The translations under genes and the position numbers were made by a program. Below, one piece after another: positions 32,059 to 41,786 of a DNA stretch of 64,000 nt (positions are counted from its first letter, which is position 1; every line of letters starts with the position of its first letter). The notes under the pieces are model-generated. The model searched no databases. It worked only from the letters and a program-made list of their open reading frames with translations, and was not told where the DNA came from. Origin of the DNA: Algoriphagus aquaeductus (GTDB lineage: Bacteria > Bacteroidota > Bacteroidia > Cytophagales > Cyclobacteriaceae); contig NZ_QKTX01000007.1 of NCBI RefSeq assembly GCF_003253485.1, positions 124,001 to 188,000 on the forward strand. The letters run 5' to 3'.

Positions 32059-34677
32059 ATGAGCGAAGAAAATAACCTTGCAGAAGGAGCAGACGAAAGT
32101 TTGCATGACTCTACCCCGGTGACAGGGATGTATAAAGATTGGTTTCTGGATTATGCCTCTTATGTAATCCTGGAGCGGGCCGTTCCTGCCATTGAGGATG
32201 GTTTGAAGCCTGTACAGCGCAGGATTCTGCATGCCATGAAAGAAATGGATGATGGGCGATTCAACAAAGTGGCCAACATCATCGGGCAGTCCATGCAGTA
32301 TCACCCCCACGGGGATGCTTCCATTGGCGATGCAATAGTGAACCTCGGTCAAAAAGACCTTCTGATCGAAACTCAAGGCAACTGGGGCGATGTGCGTACC
32401 GGGGACGGTGCTGCCGCGGCCCGATACATAGAAGCCCGACTTTCCAAGTTTGCCCTAGAGGTAGTATTCAATCCCCAAACTACGGATTGGCAACTTTCCT
32501 ATGATGGCAGAAAACGTGAACCGATCACCCTTCCGGTCAAATTTCCACTTCTTTTAGCTCAGGGAGTGGAAGGAATTGCGGTGGGTCTTTCTACTAAAAT
32601 TCTTCCGCACAACTTCCGTGAACTGATCGAAGGCTCGATTGAAATTCTCAAAGGGAATAAAACAAATGTGCTTCCTGATTTTCTGACAGGAGGGCTGGCC
32701 GATTTTTCCGACTACCAAGAAGGACTCAGAGGAGGAAAAATAAAGGTTAGAGCCAGGATTGAAGAGGAAGATAGCAAGACCTTATTGATCAAAGAGATAC
32801 CATTTGGAACGACCACGGACTCCTTGATCGATTCCATCCTCAAAGCCAACGATAAAGGGAAAATCAAAATCAAAAAGGTGGTGGACAACACCGCCAAGGA
32901 TGTGGAAATCCAAATCCAATTGGCACCGGGAGTGTCTCCGGATGTAACCATTGATGCCCTTTATGCCTTTACCGATTGTGAAGTATCTATCTCTCCCAAT
33001 GCCTGCGTAATCATTGAGGACAAACCGGTTTTTCTAACCGTAAACCAGATACTTGAATACAACACCAAAAAAACCAAGGAGCTTTTAAGAAGAGAACTGG
33101 AGATTCGAAAAGGTGAACTTTTGGAAAAATTGCTTTTCTCATCCTTGGAGAAAATTTTTATCGAAAACCGCATTTACCGCGATATCGAAGAATGTACCAC
33201 TTGGGAAGCTGTCTTGGAGGCAATTGACAGAGGGCTTGATCCATACAAACCTGATTTTTACAGAGAAATCACCCAAGACGACTTGATACGTCTTACAGAA
33301 ATCAAGATCAAGCGAATATCCAAGTTTGACGCCTTCAAAGCGGATGAATTGATGAAACGTCTTCAGGAAGAATTGAAAGAAGTCAATTACAACCTGAAGC
33401 ACCTGACTGAGTATGCGATTGCTTATTATCAAAATCTTTTGGATAAGTATGGCAAAGGGCGGGAGCGAAAGACTGAAATCAGAGCATTCGATACCATTCA
33501 GGCAGCAGTAGTAGCAGCCAACAACGCCAAACTTTATGTCAACCGGGTCGATGGCTTCGTGGGTTACGGGTTGAAAAAAGACGAATTCATCTGTGATTGC
33601 TCGGATTTGGATGACATCATTGCGATCCGAAAAGATGGAAAAATGGTGGTGTCTAAAATTCAGGAAAAGCTCTTCATGGGGAAAGACATCCTATTCGTGG
33701 GCGTATTCCGAAAAAATGATGAACGAATGACCTATAATCTCATCTATCTGGATGGCACTTCCGGAAGATGTATGGTCAAGCGCTTTCAGGTAGGAGGCAT
33801 CACCCGAGACAAAGAATACGATCTGACCAAGGGTACCAAAGGCTCAAAAATCCTATACCTGACCGCCAATCCAAATGGTGAAGCAGAAACGGTTACAGTT
33901 TATCTGACCCAGGGCGCTAAGGCAAGAGTCAAAGTTTTTGACTTTGATTTTGCAGGAATCGAGATCAAAGGAAGAGGCGCAGGTGGAAATATTCTGACCA
34001 AATATCCGGTTAGAAAGATCCAATTCAAGATGGAAGGAAAATCTACGCTGGGAGGTCTGAATGTGTACTACGATTCGTCAGTTGGCCGTTTGAATACAGA
34101 TCAGCGTGGCCGCTTGATCGGAAACTTCCTTGGAGATGACAAGATTTTGGTTTGTTACAAAAACGGGGATTATGAATTGACCAGTTTCGAGTTGACCAAT
34201 CGATATGAATCAAATGATGTCTTGTTGATTCAGAAATTTGATCCTCAAAAGATCATTTCCGCCATTTATTTTGACGGCGCAACCAAGACTTATTTTGTGA
34301 AGCGGTTCCTAATTGAGACGACCACGGTCAATAAGCGATTCGGCTTTATTTCAGACCATAAGCAGTCGCATCTGAAGCTTGTCACGACCGATTCCCAGGC
34401 TCAAATCATGGTCACGGTAATCAAGGGCAAAGAGGAGGAGCAGATGGAATATGATCTCGAAATGCTGATCGATGTGAAAGGTTGGAAAGCGATTGGAAAC
34501 AAGCTTAGTGCGCATCCTGTCAAGGATATTCAGCTGATCGAATCTGAGAAATCCAAAACTGAGGAGCAAGAGGAGTCCGAGGAAATGGACCTTGACACCG
34601 AGGATCAACTGGAAATCGGAAGCACGATCGATCTCACACCAAAGAAAGAAGACGACGAACAATTGGGGCTATTTTAA
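32059..34677 (+). CDS. parC: DNA topoisomerase IV subunit A
   Basis: The protein has 872 residues. The winged-helix region carries YHPHGDASIGDAIVNL (81-96), and the DNA-breaking Tyr is Y123 in AAARYIEARLS. Next come the tower and coiled coil (about 330-470), and after it a beta-pinwheel C-terminal domain (about 540-800). The tail is very acidic (EEQEESEEMDLDTEDQLE). At the place of E. coli ParC Ser80 the protein has Ala87, and Asp91 at the Glu84 place; a Ser to Ala change at this site lowers quinolone affinity in other species, so it may be naturally less sensitive. Its stop codon sits inside an intrinsic terminator. Confidence 0.93.
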   Translation: MSEENNLAEGADESLHDSTPVTGMYKDWFLDYASYVILERAVPAIEDGLKPVQRRILHAMKEMDDGRFNKVANIIGQSMQYHPHGDASIGDAIVNLGQKDLLIETQGNWGDVRTGDGAAAARYIEARLSKFALEVVFNPQTTDWQLSYDGRKREPITLPVKFPLLLAQGVEGIAVGLSTKILPHNFRELIEGSIEILKGNKTNVLPDFLTGGLADFSDYQEGLRGGKIKVRARIEEEDSKTLLIKEIPFGTTTDSLIDSILKANDKGKIKIKKVVDNTAKDVEIQIQLAPGVSPDVTIDALYAFTDCEVSISPNACVIIEDKPVFLTVNQILEYNTKKTKELLRRELEIRKGELLEKLLFSSLEKIFIENRIYRDIEECTTWEAVLEAIDRGLDPYKPDFYREITQDDLIRLTEIKIKRISKFDAFKADELMKRLQEELKEVNYNLKHLTEYAIAYYQNLLDKYGKGRERKTEIRAFDTIQAAVVAANNAKLYVNRVDGFVGYGLKKDEFICDCSDLDDIIAIRKDGKMVVSKIQEKLFMGKDILFVGVFRKNDERMTYNLIYLDGTSGRCMVKRFQVGGITRDKEYDLTKGTKGSKILYLTANPNGEAETVTVYLTQGAKARVKVFDFDFAGIEIKGRGAGGNILTKYPVRKIQFKMEGKSTLGGLNVYYDSSVGRLNTDQRGRLIGNFLGDDKILVCYKNGDYELTSFELTNRYESNDVLLIQKFDPQKIISAIYFDGATKTYFVKRFLIETTTVNKRFGFISDHKQSHLKLVTTDSQAQIMVTVIKGKEEEQMEYDLEMLIDVKGWKAIGNKLSAHPVKDIQLIESEKSKTEEQEESEEMDLDTEDQLEIGSTIDLTPKKEDDEQLGLF

Positions 34678-34691
34678 ATAGCCCTTTTTTT
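34666..34691 (+). terminator. Terminator overlapping the parC stop codon
   Basis: GGGCTATTT (34666-34674) pairs with AAATAGCCC (34676-34684), followed by a T7 run. The stop TAA (34675-34677) is in the stem and loop. The trmH start codon lies four bases past the T run. Confidence 0.8.
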
Positions 34692-34694
34692 AGA

Positions 34695-35396
34695 ATGAAA
34701 GAAAGAGAACCATTACTCGAATTTGACCAAGGGCTTTTGGAATACCTGGGTCAATACATTACTGAACATAAAAAATCGGTGATGGAAAAGGTTCTTAGCC
34801 AAAGGACACGATTTATCACGGTGGTTTTGGAAGATATTTTCAAGCCACACAATGCCAGTGCCGTGATCCGAACCTGTGATTGCTTTGGACTTCAGGATAT
34901 TCATGTGATCGAAAAAACCAATCAATACAAAATCAATCCCTATGTGACTCGAGGTGCTTCTCAATGGGTGGATTTGCACAAATATTTCCGCCAAGACGGC
35001 TCCTCGGTGGATGCCTGTTTCGAGGCTTTAAAGTCAAAGGGATATAAGATCTATGGAACCAGTCCGGCACCTACGTCGATCTCCATCTATGACCTGGAAC
35101 CCTCTGAAAAGCTTGCTTTGGTCTTTGGAAATGAGCACGAGGGAATCAGTGAAGAAGTCAAGCAAAAGTCCGATGGACTTGTTCATATCCCCATGCTTGG
35201 ATTTACGGACAGCTTCAATATTTCTGTTTCTGCTTCCGTTTTCCTGTATGATTTGATCAAAAAGGCCCGTGCATACCAACACCCGGATTTTTATCTTTCA
35301 GAGGAGGAAAAGAACCTTCTCCGAATGAAATGGTATCGGGAGATCGTCAAGCATTCCTATCTTCATGAAAAAATGTATTGGAAGTTGAAGGAATAG
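34695..35396 (+). CDS. trmH: tRNA (guanosine-2'-O-)-methyltransferase TrmH family
   Basis: The protein has 233 residues. The SPOUT knotted core has RTRFITVVLEDIFKPHNASA with VIRTCDCFGLQDIHVIE (the N-x-x-A/R region), LALVFGNEHEGISEEV and IPMLGFTDSFNISVSASVFL, the last being the SAM-binding trefoil knot. The family methylates the 2'-hydroxyl of G18 in tRNA; single members of the SPOUT class can also act on rRNA. It begins four bases after the T tract of the parC terminator, so either read-through or a promoter inside parC must transcribe it. Confidence 0.88.
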   Translation: MKEREPLLEFDQGLLEYLGQYITEHKKSVMEKVLSQRTRFITVVLEDIFKPHNASAVIRTCDCFGLQDIHVIEKTNQYKINPYVTRGASQWVDLHKYFRQDGSSVDACFEALKSKGYKIYGTSPAPTSISIYDLEPSEKLALVFGNEHEGISEEVKQKSDGLVHIPMLGFTDSFNISVSASVFLYDLIKKARAYQHPDFYLSEEEKNLLRMKWYREIVKHSYLHEKMYWKLKE

Positions 35397-35407
35397 TTTG
35401 ATTCGAA

Positions 35408-36004
35408 TTACCTTTTGAAAATTTCGGAGAATGACTTTTTCTGAGGCTGATTTTTGGCATTTCTAGCCTTTTGACGCTGACGTTGTCTCTTCTTTTGTTC
35501 TTTACTTTTTACCAATACGGTTCGGGCAGATATCCCAACTTGGCCTCGATAAAACTCCTCCCTTCCTGCCAAATTGATGTTGGGCTTGTAATCCAACGAA
35601 ATTACCGCATTAGCCAGAGTCATTTCGATGCCAGCGATAAGATCCACACCGGTAGTTGCATTTCCATAAGTATGAATAATCTCCTTGGTCGTCGGATTCT
35701 TGACAAAGCTCTCTTCCTTACCAAAGGACACTCCGCCGCCGTAGTAGTAATTAAATCGCTTGGAAATAATAGGCCGGTGTCGTTCTGCCAAGACCGAAAA
35801 GGTCGTGTTCCGGCTAAAGTCAGACTGAAGAATTCCTTCAATCGTGACACGATCCAAAACCCGCTGCTGCACACTCAACCCTACCGTGCGATTGATGTCC
35901 GAATTACCCAAACGCAGTCCAAAAGCAGTTCCATAGCGCTGGGCAGCGGCCTGACTTCCAGTCAAAACCAAGAGTGAAAGCAGGAGGTATAGAGGTTTTT
36001 GCAT
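35408..36004 (-). CDS. Small outer-membrane beta-barrel-like protein with a basic tail
   Basis: From ATG 36004 the protein has 198 residues with a signal peptide (LLLSLLVLTGSQAAAQ). The mature part alternates polar and aromatic or aliphatic residues in strands (GTAFGLRLGNSD, NYYYGGGVSFGKEES, LDYKPNINLAGREE), as in eight-stranded outer-membrane barrels. After residue 165 an Arg/Lys/Gln-rich tail (KEQKKRQRQRQKARNAKN) ends FSEIFKR, which is odd for an outer-membrane protein. I recognise no named family. It converges with trmH, 11 bases apart. Confidence 0.75.
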   Translation of the reverse strand: MQKPLYLLLSLLVLTGSQAAAQRYGTAFGLRLGNSDINRTVGLSVQQRVLDRVTIEGILQSDFSRNTTFSVLAERHRPIISKRFNYYYGGGVSFGKEESFVKNPTTKEIIHTYGNATTGVDLIAGIEMTLANAVISLDYKPNINLAGREEFYRGQVGISARTVLVKSKEQKKRQRQRQKARNAKNQPQKKSFSEIFKR

Positions 36005-36110
36005 ATCGTTTAGGGATTGGATTTTGCCCTTGTCCAATTATCATTCCATAATTGATTCCAAAGAATCCAATCTTTCACTAGTTTACTTTGTATTTTAAAA
36101 CCCCAGAATT

Positions 36111-37682
36111 ATGAAAAAAGGACTTAAGCTAATTTCAGGTGTTCTTTTTCTGCTTTTTATACTTTTCATCGGATTTGGTTGGGTTCAATTTCAAGATCGG
36201 CATTCAGGTTATGAGATTGATCTCCGCCTTTCTTCGGATTCAGGACCCATCATGGCTGGCTTTTCGAAAGTGGACATCACACCGGCTTACTTCGAAACCT
36301 GGAAAGATGCAGATGGAGATTCCAGATACAATCCCGAAAAAGGAGACACCTTCGAGGATAGCAATGGTAACGGTAAGTTTGATGCCATTTGGCTGGCAGG
36401 TTTTCATAATTCCAGGCCTGCCAAGTCGGTGTTAGACCCCCTTTGGGCTAGAGCCATGGTCATTATTTCAGGTGAGGTCAAGATTGCACTTTGTGTGATC
36501 GACATGATCGGCTTTGGTAATGATGAAGTGATTGCTACCCGCAAAATCATTCAAGAAAGTAATCCCGAACTGGATTATGTGATTATTGCCAGCACACATG
36601 TCCATTCCTCTCCGGATTTGATGGGGATGTGGGGGCCTTCCGATTATACCAGAGGAGTCAATCCAGAATACCTCCGACAAGTACAGGAAGGGATCAGACA
36701 GGCAGTAAATCAAGCCTATGATTCAAAACGGCCAGCCAAATTCAGATTTGCAGAAGAGCAGGAAAAACTCAAGGCACTAGTCGGGGATACGCGTCCTCCT
36801 TTGGTCTATGATGCCAGTTTAAAACTAATGCAAGTACTGGACGCCGAATCCGGACAAACCTTGGGCACCCTGATGAATTGGGGAAATCATCCTGAGACCC
36901 TATGGTCAGAAAATATTCAGATCAGTTCCGATTTTGCCGATCCATGGAGAAAAATGGTGGAGAATGGAATTCAGGTAAATGATTCCGTGCAAATCGAAGG
37001 AGTGGGAGGAGTGGCCCTTTTTCTGAATGGGGCTGTGGGCGGCCTGATGACCACCCATCCAGATATGAGCGTGGAAGATCCTTTTTCTTTTGAAAAAATT
37101 CAGAAACCATCTCCGGAAAAGGTTCAGGCACAAGGCAAGGCCCTCGCCAAAGCAACTTTGGAAACCCTACAAGATACTAATGCGGTAGCATACACCGATC
37201 TGAATATGAACTTTCGTGCAAAAACCATCCATCTTCCAATGGATAATAGCTTATTTCAGCTGGCAGCATTTCTGGGGATTTTCGATCGGGGATTTACCGG
37301 TTGGAAGCAGATTCGTTCGGAGGTTTCTGCCTGGACCTTGGGTCCTGCTACCTTTGTGCATACACCGGGTGAGCTTTATCCAGAAATTCTTCATGGAGGG
37401 ATCGAATCCCCGGATGGTGCTGATTTCGGAATTGAGCCTGTAGAAGTGCCCGCTATCCTGAGTAAAATCCCGGGGAACTTCAAGTTTTTTGCAGGGATGT
37501 CCAATGACATGATCGGATATATCGTACCCAAAAGCCAGTGGGATGTAAAACCTCCCTTTACCTACGACTACAAAGACAGACCTTATGGTGAAATCAATTC
37601 ACTTGGGCCGGAAACGGCTCCAAAAATCCATTCAGAGCTCTTGAAAATACTTGAGGAATTGAATCCTTCAAAAAAGAACTAA
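36111..37682 (+). CDS. Neutral ceramidase-like secreted protein
   Basis: The protein has 523 residues with an N-terminal hydrophobic anchor or signal (LISGVLFLLFILFIGFGWV). It resembles the N-terminal domain of neutral/alkaline non-lysosomal ceramidase: IMAGFSKVDITPAYFETW, then STHVHSSPD (161-169), where the His pair is equivalent to the zinc-binding THTHSGP of ceramidases. A GGVALFLNGAVGG stretch and a HTPGELYPEILHGG stretch are also typical. Between them, residues 66-91 hold two acid-rich loops (DADGDSRYNPEKGD, DSNGNGKFD) that look like calcium sites. The substrate could be ceramide, another amide or an ester lipid. It is monocistronic. Confidence 0.8.
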   Translation: MKKGLKLISGVLFLLFILFIGFGWVQFQDRHSGYEIDLRLSSDSGPIMAGFSKVDITPAYFETWKDADGDSRYNPEKGDTFEDSNGNGKFDAIWLAGFHNSRPAKSVLDPLWARAMVIISGEVKIALCVIDMIGFGNDEVIATRKIIQESNPELDYVIIASTHVHSSPDLMGMWGPSDYTRGVNPEYLRQVQEGIRQAVNQAYDSKRPAKFRFAEEQEKLKALVGDTRPPLVYDASLKLMQVLDAESGQTLGTLMNWGNHPETLWSENIQISSDFADPWRKMVENGIQVNDSVQIEGVGGVALFLNGAVGGLMTTHPDMSVEDPFSFEKIQKPSPEKVQAQGKALAKATLETLQDTNAVAYTDLNMNFRAKTIHLPMDNSLFQLAAFLGIFDRGFTGWKQIRSEVSAWTLGPATFVHTPGELYPEILHGGIESPDGADFGIEPVEVPAILSKIPGNFKFFAGMSNDMIGYIVPKSQWDVKPPFTYDYKDRPYGEINSLGPETAPKIHSELLKILEELNPSKKN

Positions 37683-37710
37683 AGATCAAGAATGATTGAT
37701 TCCAAAGAAA

Positions 37711-37732
37711 AATCCCCTCATCTGAGGGGATT
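37711..37732. terminator. Bidirectional terminator between ceramidase-like gene and cyclophilin
   Basis: AATCCCCTCA pairs perfectly with TGAGGGGATT with a two-base loop, flanked by GAAAA on the left and by a T7 run on the right. It serves both converging genes. Confidence 0.88.
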
Positions 37733-37735
37733 TTT

Positions 37736-38173
37736 TTAAGCTTCCTGGATCACGATTTTTTCGATTTTGTCTCCCGCTCGGATCGCATCGATTACTTCAA
37801 GACCCTCTACCACTTTACCGAAGCAGGTATGATTTCGGTCTAGGTGAGCCGTATTAGTACGGCTGTGGCAGATAAAAAACTGAGAACCACCGGTGTTTCT
37901 TCCCGCATGGGCCATGGAAAGGACACCACGATCGTGGTACTGATTCCCCCCATCCAGTTCGCATTTGATTTTGTAACCAGGCCCACCTGTGCCATTTCCG
38001 ACAGGACAACCTCCTTGAATGACAAAATTTGGGATTACCCGGTGAAAAGTCAATCCATCATAAAAGCCTTTATTGGCAAGGTCCACAAAATTCTGAACGG
38101 TGCCCGGGGCATCATTCTCGTAAAATTCGACTTTCATGGTACCTTTTTCTGTTACTATCTCAGCTGTTTTCAT
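37736..38173 (-). CDS. Cytoplasmic cyclophilin-type peptidyl-prolyl isomerase
   Basis: The protein has 145 residues with no signal peptide. The cyclophilin core is complete: [55 protein letters not shown]. These contain the Arg/Phe/Gln active-site set (FHRV...FVIQGG...SQFF). It catalyses cis-trans isomerisation of peptidyl-proline bonds in the cytosol. The minus-strand pckA gene lies upstream, with its own terminator between them, so it is probably an independent unit. Confidence 0.93.
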   Translation of the reverse strand: MKTAEIVTEKGTMKVEFYENDAPGTVQNFVDLANKGFYDGLTFHRVIPNFVIQGGCPVGNGTGGPGYKIKCELDGGNQYHDRGVLSMAHAGRNTGGSQFFICHSRTNTAHLDRNHTCFGKVVEGLEVIDAIRAGDKIEKIVIQEA

Positions 38174-38260
38174 TTTCGGTATTTCGCTCTGATTGATTGG
38201 AAAATTTTTGCAAAACGCAAAAATAGGACTAGATCTTAGTATTCTATGCCTTAAAATAGA

Positions 38261-38283
38261 AAAGGAGTGAAAATCACTCCTTT
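38261..38283 (-). terminator. Terminator of pckA
   Basis: AAAGGAGTGA pairs with TCACTCCTTT across an AAA loop. On the minus strand the stem is followed by a short T-rich run. It lies between pckA and the cyclophilin gene. Confidence 0.7.
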
Positions 38284-38289
38284 TTCTCC

Positions 38290-39894
38290 TTAATCTGCTT
38301 TAGGAGCCCCCAAAAGAATATCGGAAGAGGCAAAGTCCTTATATTTTTCAAAATTTTTGATGAATGCTTGGGCAAGCTCTTTCGCTTGCTTATCATAAGC
38401 CTGCGGGTTACTCCAGGTATTTCTTGGGTTCAATACTTCAGCGGGTACATTTGGGCAGATTTTGGGAACTTCAAATCCAAAAGTAGGGTCAGAATGCATC
38501 GGTGCAAAATCCAGTTTTCCCTCCAATGCTGCGGAAATCATAGCTCGCGTATAAGAAAGCTTCATCCTGCTACCCACTCCGTAAGGACCTCCGGTCCAGC
38601 CTGTATTGATCAGCCAGACATTCACTTCATTTTTTTCCATTTTTTCACCAAACAGTTCGGCATACTTCGTAGGATGAAGTGGAAGGAATGCCGCTCCAAA
38701 ACAAGCCGAAAACGTAAGTTTGGGCTCAGTGACGCCCATTTCTGTTCCTGCTACTTTAGCGGTGTATCCTGAGATAAAATGATACATCGCCTGACTTTTG
38801 TTCAGTCGGGAAATGGGAGGGATTACCCCAAATGCATCAGCGGTCAAGAAGAAAATGTTTTTGGGAACTCCGGCAATTGACGGTTCGATGGCATTGGCAA
38901 TGTGATGAATAGGGTAGGCCGTTCGAGTATTTTCGGTCACTTCATGGTTGCTATAATCTACCTCTCTTGTTCCGGGCTTAAATCGCGTGTTTTCTACCAC
39001 CGCTCCAAATTTGATGGCATCGAAAATCTCGGGTTCTTTCTCTCTAGTCAAATCAATAACCTTAGCGTAACAACCTCCCTCAAAGTTGAAAACAGAATCC
39101 TCTGTCCAGCCATGTTCATCATCTCCGATCAAGTGACGGTTAGGATCGGCGGAAAGTGTTGTTTTTCCCGTGCCAGACAGACCAAAAAAGATGGCCGTAT
39201 CTCCATCGGATCCCACATTAGCGGAACAGTGCATGGAGAGGACATTTTTTTGGTAGGGCAAAATAAAGTTGAGTACTGAAAAAATCCCCTTTTTCATCTC
39301 ACCCGCATATCCTGTACCTCCGATTAGGATGATTCGCTTGCTTAAATTTAAAATCGCAAAATTGGGATTTTTGACCCCGTCGGTTTGGGGATCTGCTTCA
39401 AATTCAGGGGCACAGATGATCGTAAAATCATGGACAAAATTCTCGAGTTCCTTGGAAGAAGGCCTTAAGAACATATTTGCGCAGAATAGATTATGCCATG
39501 CCCAGGTATTGATTACCCTCAGGTTGAGACGGTGGTCTTGATCAGCACCTGCAAAAGCATCCCTGACAAAGAGTTCTTTTCCATCCAAAAATGTCGTCAT
39601 TTTTGAAAAAAGCCGGTCAAAATGATCTTCTGTGACCGGAATATTGACTTCGCCCCACCAAACTGCATCTCGGGTGAGGTCATCCATGACTACATACCTG
39701 TCTTTGGGAGACCGGCCGGTAAATTTACCCGTGTCCGCCATAAATGCCCCGGTAGAAGTCAATTGGCCTTCCTTGCGAGCCAAAGCATACTCCACCAATT
39801 CGGCCGGAGAAAGATTGAAGTGCACCTTTCCCTTTGAATCCATTTGGGAAAGAGAAAATGAAGAAGATTGAGGTTCCAGAACCAAGTCCTGCAT
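38290..39894 (-). CDS. pckA: Phosphoenolpyruvate carboxykinase (ATP)
   Basis: This 534-residue enzyme converts oxaloacetate and ATP to phosphoenolpyruvate for gluconeogenesis. Landmarks are the kinase-1a loop [11 protein letters not shown] (238-248), the kinase-2 motif [25 protein letters not shown] near the N-terminus (substrate Arg) and [11 protein letters not shown]. The length is normal for the ATP-type enzyme. A candidate promoter lies 36-65 bases upstream of the ATG. It appears monocistronic. Confidence 0.95.
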   Translation of the reverse strand: MQDLVLEPQSSSFSLSQMDSKGKVHFNLSPAELVEYALARKEGQLTSTGAFMADTGKFTGRSPKDRYVVMDDLTRDAVWWGEVNIPVTEDHFDRLFSKMTTFLDGKELFVRDAFAGADQDHRLNLRVINTWAWHNLFCANMFLRPSSKELENFVHDFTIICAPEFEADPQTDGVKNPNFAILNLSKRIILIGGTGYAGEMKKGIFSVLNFILPYQKNVLSMHCSANVGSDGDTAIFFGLSGTGKTTLSADPNRHLIGDDEHGWTEDSVFNFEGGCYAKVIDLTREKEPEIFDAIKFGAVVENTRFKPGTREVDYSNHEVTENTRTAYPIHHIANAIEPSIAGVPKNIFFLTADAFGVIPPISRLNKSQAMYHFISGYTAKVAGTEMGVTEPKLTFSACFGAAFLPLHPTKYAELFGEKMEKNEVNVWLINTGWTGGPYGVGSRMKLSYTRAMISAALEGKLDFAPMHSDPTFGFEVPKICPNVPAEVLNPRNTWSNPQAYDKQAKELAQAFIKNFEKYKDFASSDILLGAPKAD

Positions 39895-40172
39895 ACTTAT
39901 TTGGGTTTATTGTCTGAAAATTGTCTGGTCAAAATTAGATAATTACTTGCAATCTCAAATTAAAAAATCGTTGTTTTTTTGCTTTTCAATCGATTTCGGA
40001 GAAAAATCCAAAAATAATTTGGTTAGTGAAATTCCAAGGAAATTCAATAAAAACCCTGATCACCTTGAGGAATTTTTTTTGATAAAGCATTTATGCCCAA
40101 ATTGATTCTTTGCATTGAAGTGACAAAAAAGTTTATCATTGCAGAATATATTAAACCCAAATTTTCATTCCC
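39895..40172. other. Divergent intergenic region, pckA and POT transporter
   Basis: This 278-base region is AT-rich. The pckA promoter is at 39930-39959. Before the TTG start of the transporter gene I see no clear promoter box. Confidence 0.55.
39930..39959 (-). promoter_or_regulatory. Candidate pckA promoter (TTTG / TAnnTTTG)
   Basis: On the minus strand TTTG (39956-39959) is followed after 18 bases by TAATTTTG (39930-39937), an exact match to the -7 consensus. It lies about 40 bases upstream of the pckA start codon. Confidence 0.6.
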
Positions 40173-41735
40173 TTGAAAAATCAACCAACCCCAGAGTTTA
40201 GTGGCGCCACGGCCTTTGGTCATCCTAAAGGATTGATGACTTTATTCTTCACCGAGATGTGGGAAAGATTCAGCTACTATGGGATGCGCGCCCTCTTGAT
40301 CCTATTCATGACCAAATCCATTGTGGATGGGGGATTGGGTTTCGATGACAAAACTGCAGGAGCAGTCTATGGATTATACACTATGGGAGTATATCTATTG
40401 GCACTTCCCGGAGGTTGGCTGGCTGACCGATTGTTTGGATTAAAAAAATCGGTTTGGTATGGAGGTATTATCATTGCGTTGGGACACTTTACGATGGCTC
40501 TTCCGGGGATTCAGACCTGGATCAACGGTGCTTCAGAAGTAAAGGATTCGCTCAGCACCCTGGATACGACTTCTTTTTTTCTCGGGTTGATTCTGATTGT
40601 CTTAGGGACAGGATTATTGAAGCCAAATATCAGTTCTATAGTAGGTCAATTGTATCCGGCGGGTAGTTCAAAAAGAGATGCCGGATTTTCTATTTTTTAC
40701 ATGGGAATCAATATTGGGGGGTTCATAGCTCCGATTGCTTGCTCAACCATGGCAGAATATGACATGCATTTGGGATTTGGACTTGCGGGGCTTGGAATGG
40801 TGTTTGGCCTTATTCAATATAAACTTACCGGCAAAGCCCTAGATGGCTACGGGGAGGCACCCAAGGCTATAACCCCGGTAGAGGTAACCGCTCAAAAGAA
40901 ATTAAAATCCCTGACCACCCTGATTGGGCTTATTGGGGTAATCCTCGTTGGAGTATTATTCACCGGAATCATCCCAATTAATGCTTCTGCCATTGCCGGC
41001 GCCTCGGGTACGGTTATCGCGATAGTCGGTTTTGGATACCTGGGGTATGTGATTGCATTTGGTGGCCTCTCCAAACCTGATAAAAACAAAGTAGGTGTGA
41101 TTGCTATTTTATTTGTTTTCTCTGCCATGTTCTGGTCAGGGTTTGAACAAGCAGGATCCACCCTGAATCTGTTTGCTGAGCGCTTTACAGATCGGACCAT
41201 TTTGGGATGGAATATCCCCACGGGTTATTTTCAGTCCATCAACTCCCTGTTTATCATCATATTTGCACCATTCTTTGCTGCCCTTTGGGTCTGGTTGGGC
41301 AGGATGAACCTTGAACCTAGCTCTCCATTGAAATTCACCTTTGGTCTATTGCTTTTGGGAATCGGCTTCTTTGTCATGTATTTCGCTACCAAAATCGCTG
41401 CTTCCGGAGAGTTGGCTGCCCCAAGCTGGCTGATCATCACTTATTTGCTTCATACGTTTGGCGAATTGAGTTTATCACCGGTGGGACTTTCATTGGTGAC
41501 CAAGTTGGCACCGAATGGCTATGGTGGACAAATGATGGGTATCTGGTTCCTTTCTGTAGCCTTGGGCAATCTGTTTGCGGGATTGATCGCCGGAGAAGCC
41601 AGCGGAGGCTCAGAAGAAGGCTTGGCAGCGATGCCCGATCAGTTTATGATGATCGTATATACCGTAATCGGTTCTGCTGTGTTACTGTTCTTATTAAAGC
41701 CGGTATTAAAGAAAATGATGGGGGAGGTGCATTAA
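40173..41735 (+). CDS. POT-family proton-coupled peptide transporter (TTG start)
   Basis: The protein has 520 residues and about 12-14 membrane helices. The POT/PTR signature TEMWERFSYYGMRALL follows GHPKGLMTLFF, with FTEMWERF near the N-terminus, and GTGLLKPNISSIVGQLY and FSIFYMGINIGGFIAPI later. It imports di- and tripeptides with protons. The first codon is TTG at 40173; starting there retains the conserved GHPKGL stretch, while the next ATG would remove it. It is followed by a strong terminator. It fits with the Ggt/S9 peptidase system elsewhere in the window. Confidence 0.93.
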   Translation: MKNQPTPEFSGATAFGHPKGLMTLFFTEMWERFSYYGMRALLILFMTKSIVDGGLGFDDKTAGAVYGLYTMGVYLLALPGGWLADRLFGLKKSVWYGGIIIALGHFTMALPGIQTWINGASEVKDSLSTLDTTSFFLGLILIVLGTGLLKPNISSIVGQLYPAGSSKRDAGFSIFYMGINIGGFIAPIACSTMAEYDMHLGFGLAGLGMVFGLIQYKLTGKALDGYGEAPKAITPVEVTAQKKLKSLTTLIGLIGVILVGVLFTGIIPINASAIAGASGTVIAIVGFGYLGYVIAFGGLSKPDKNKVGVIAILFVFSAMFWSGFEQAGSTLNLFAERFTDRTILGWNIPTGYFQSINSLFIIIFAPFFAALWVWLGRMNLEPSSPLKFTFGLLLLGIGFFVMYFATKIAASGELAAPSWLIITYLLHTFGELSLSPVGLSLVTKLAPNGYGGQMMGIWFLSVALGNLFAGLIAGEASGGSEEGLAAMPDQFMMIVYTVIGSAVLLFLLKPVLKKMMGEVH

Positions 41736-41760
41736 CCTTTCTTTCCTCGGAATTTAATAG

Positions 41761-41786
41761 CACCTGCCTGTTGATTCGGGCAGGTG
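41761..41786 (+). terminator. Terminator of the POT transporter gene
   Basis: CACCTGCC pairs perfectly with GGCAGGTG across a ten-base loop, followed by T7. Confidence 0.92.
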
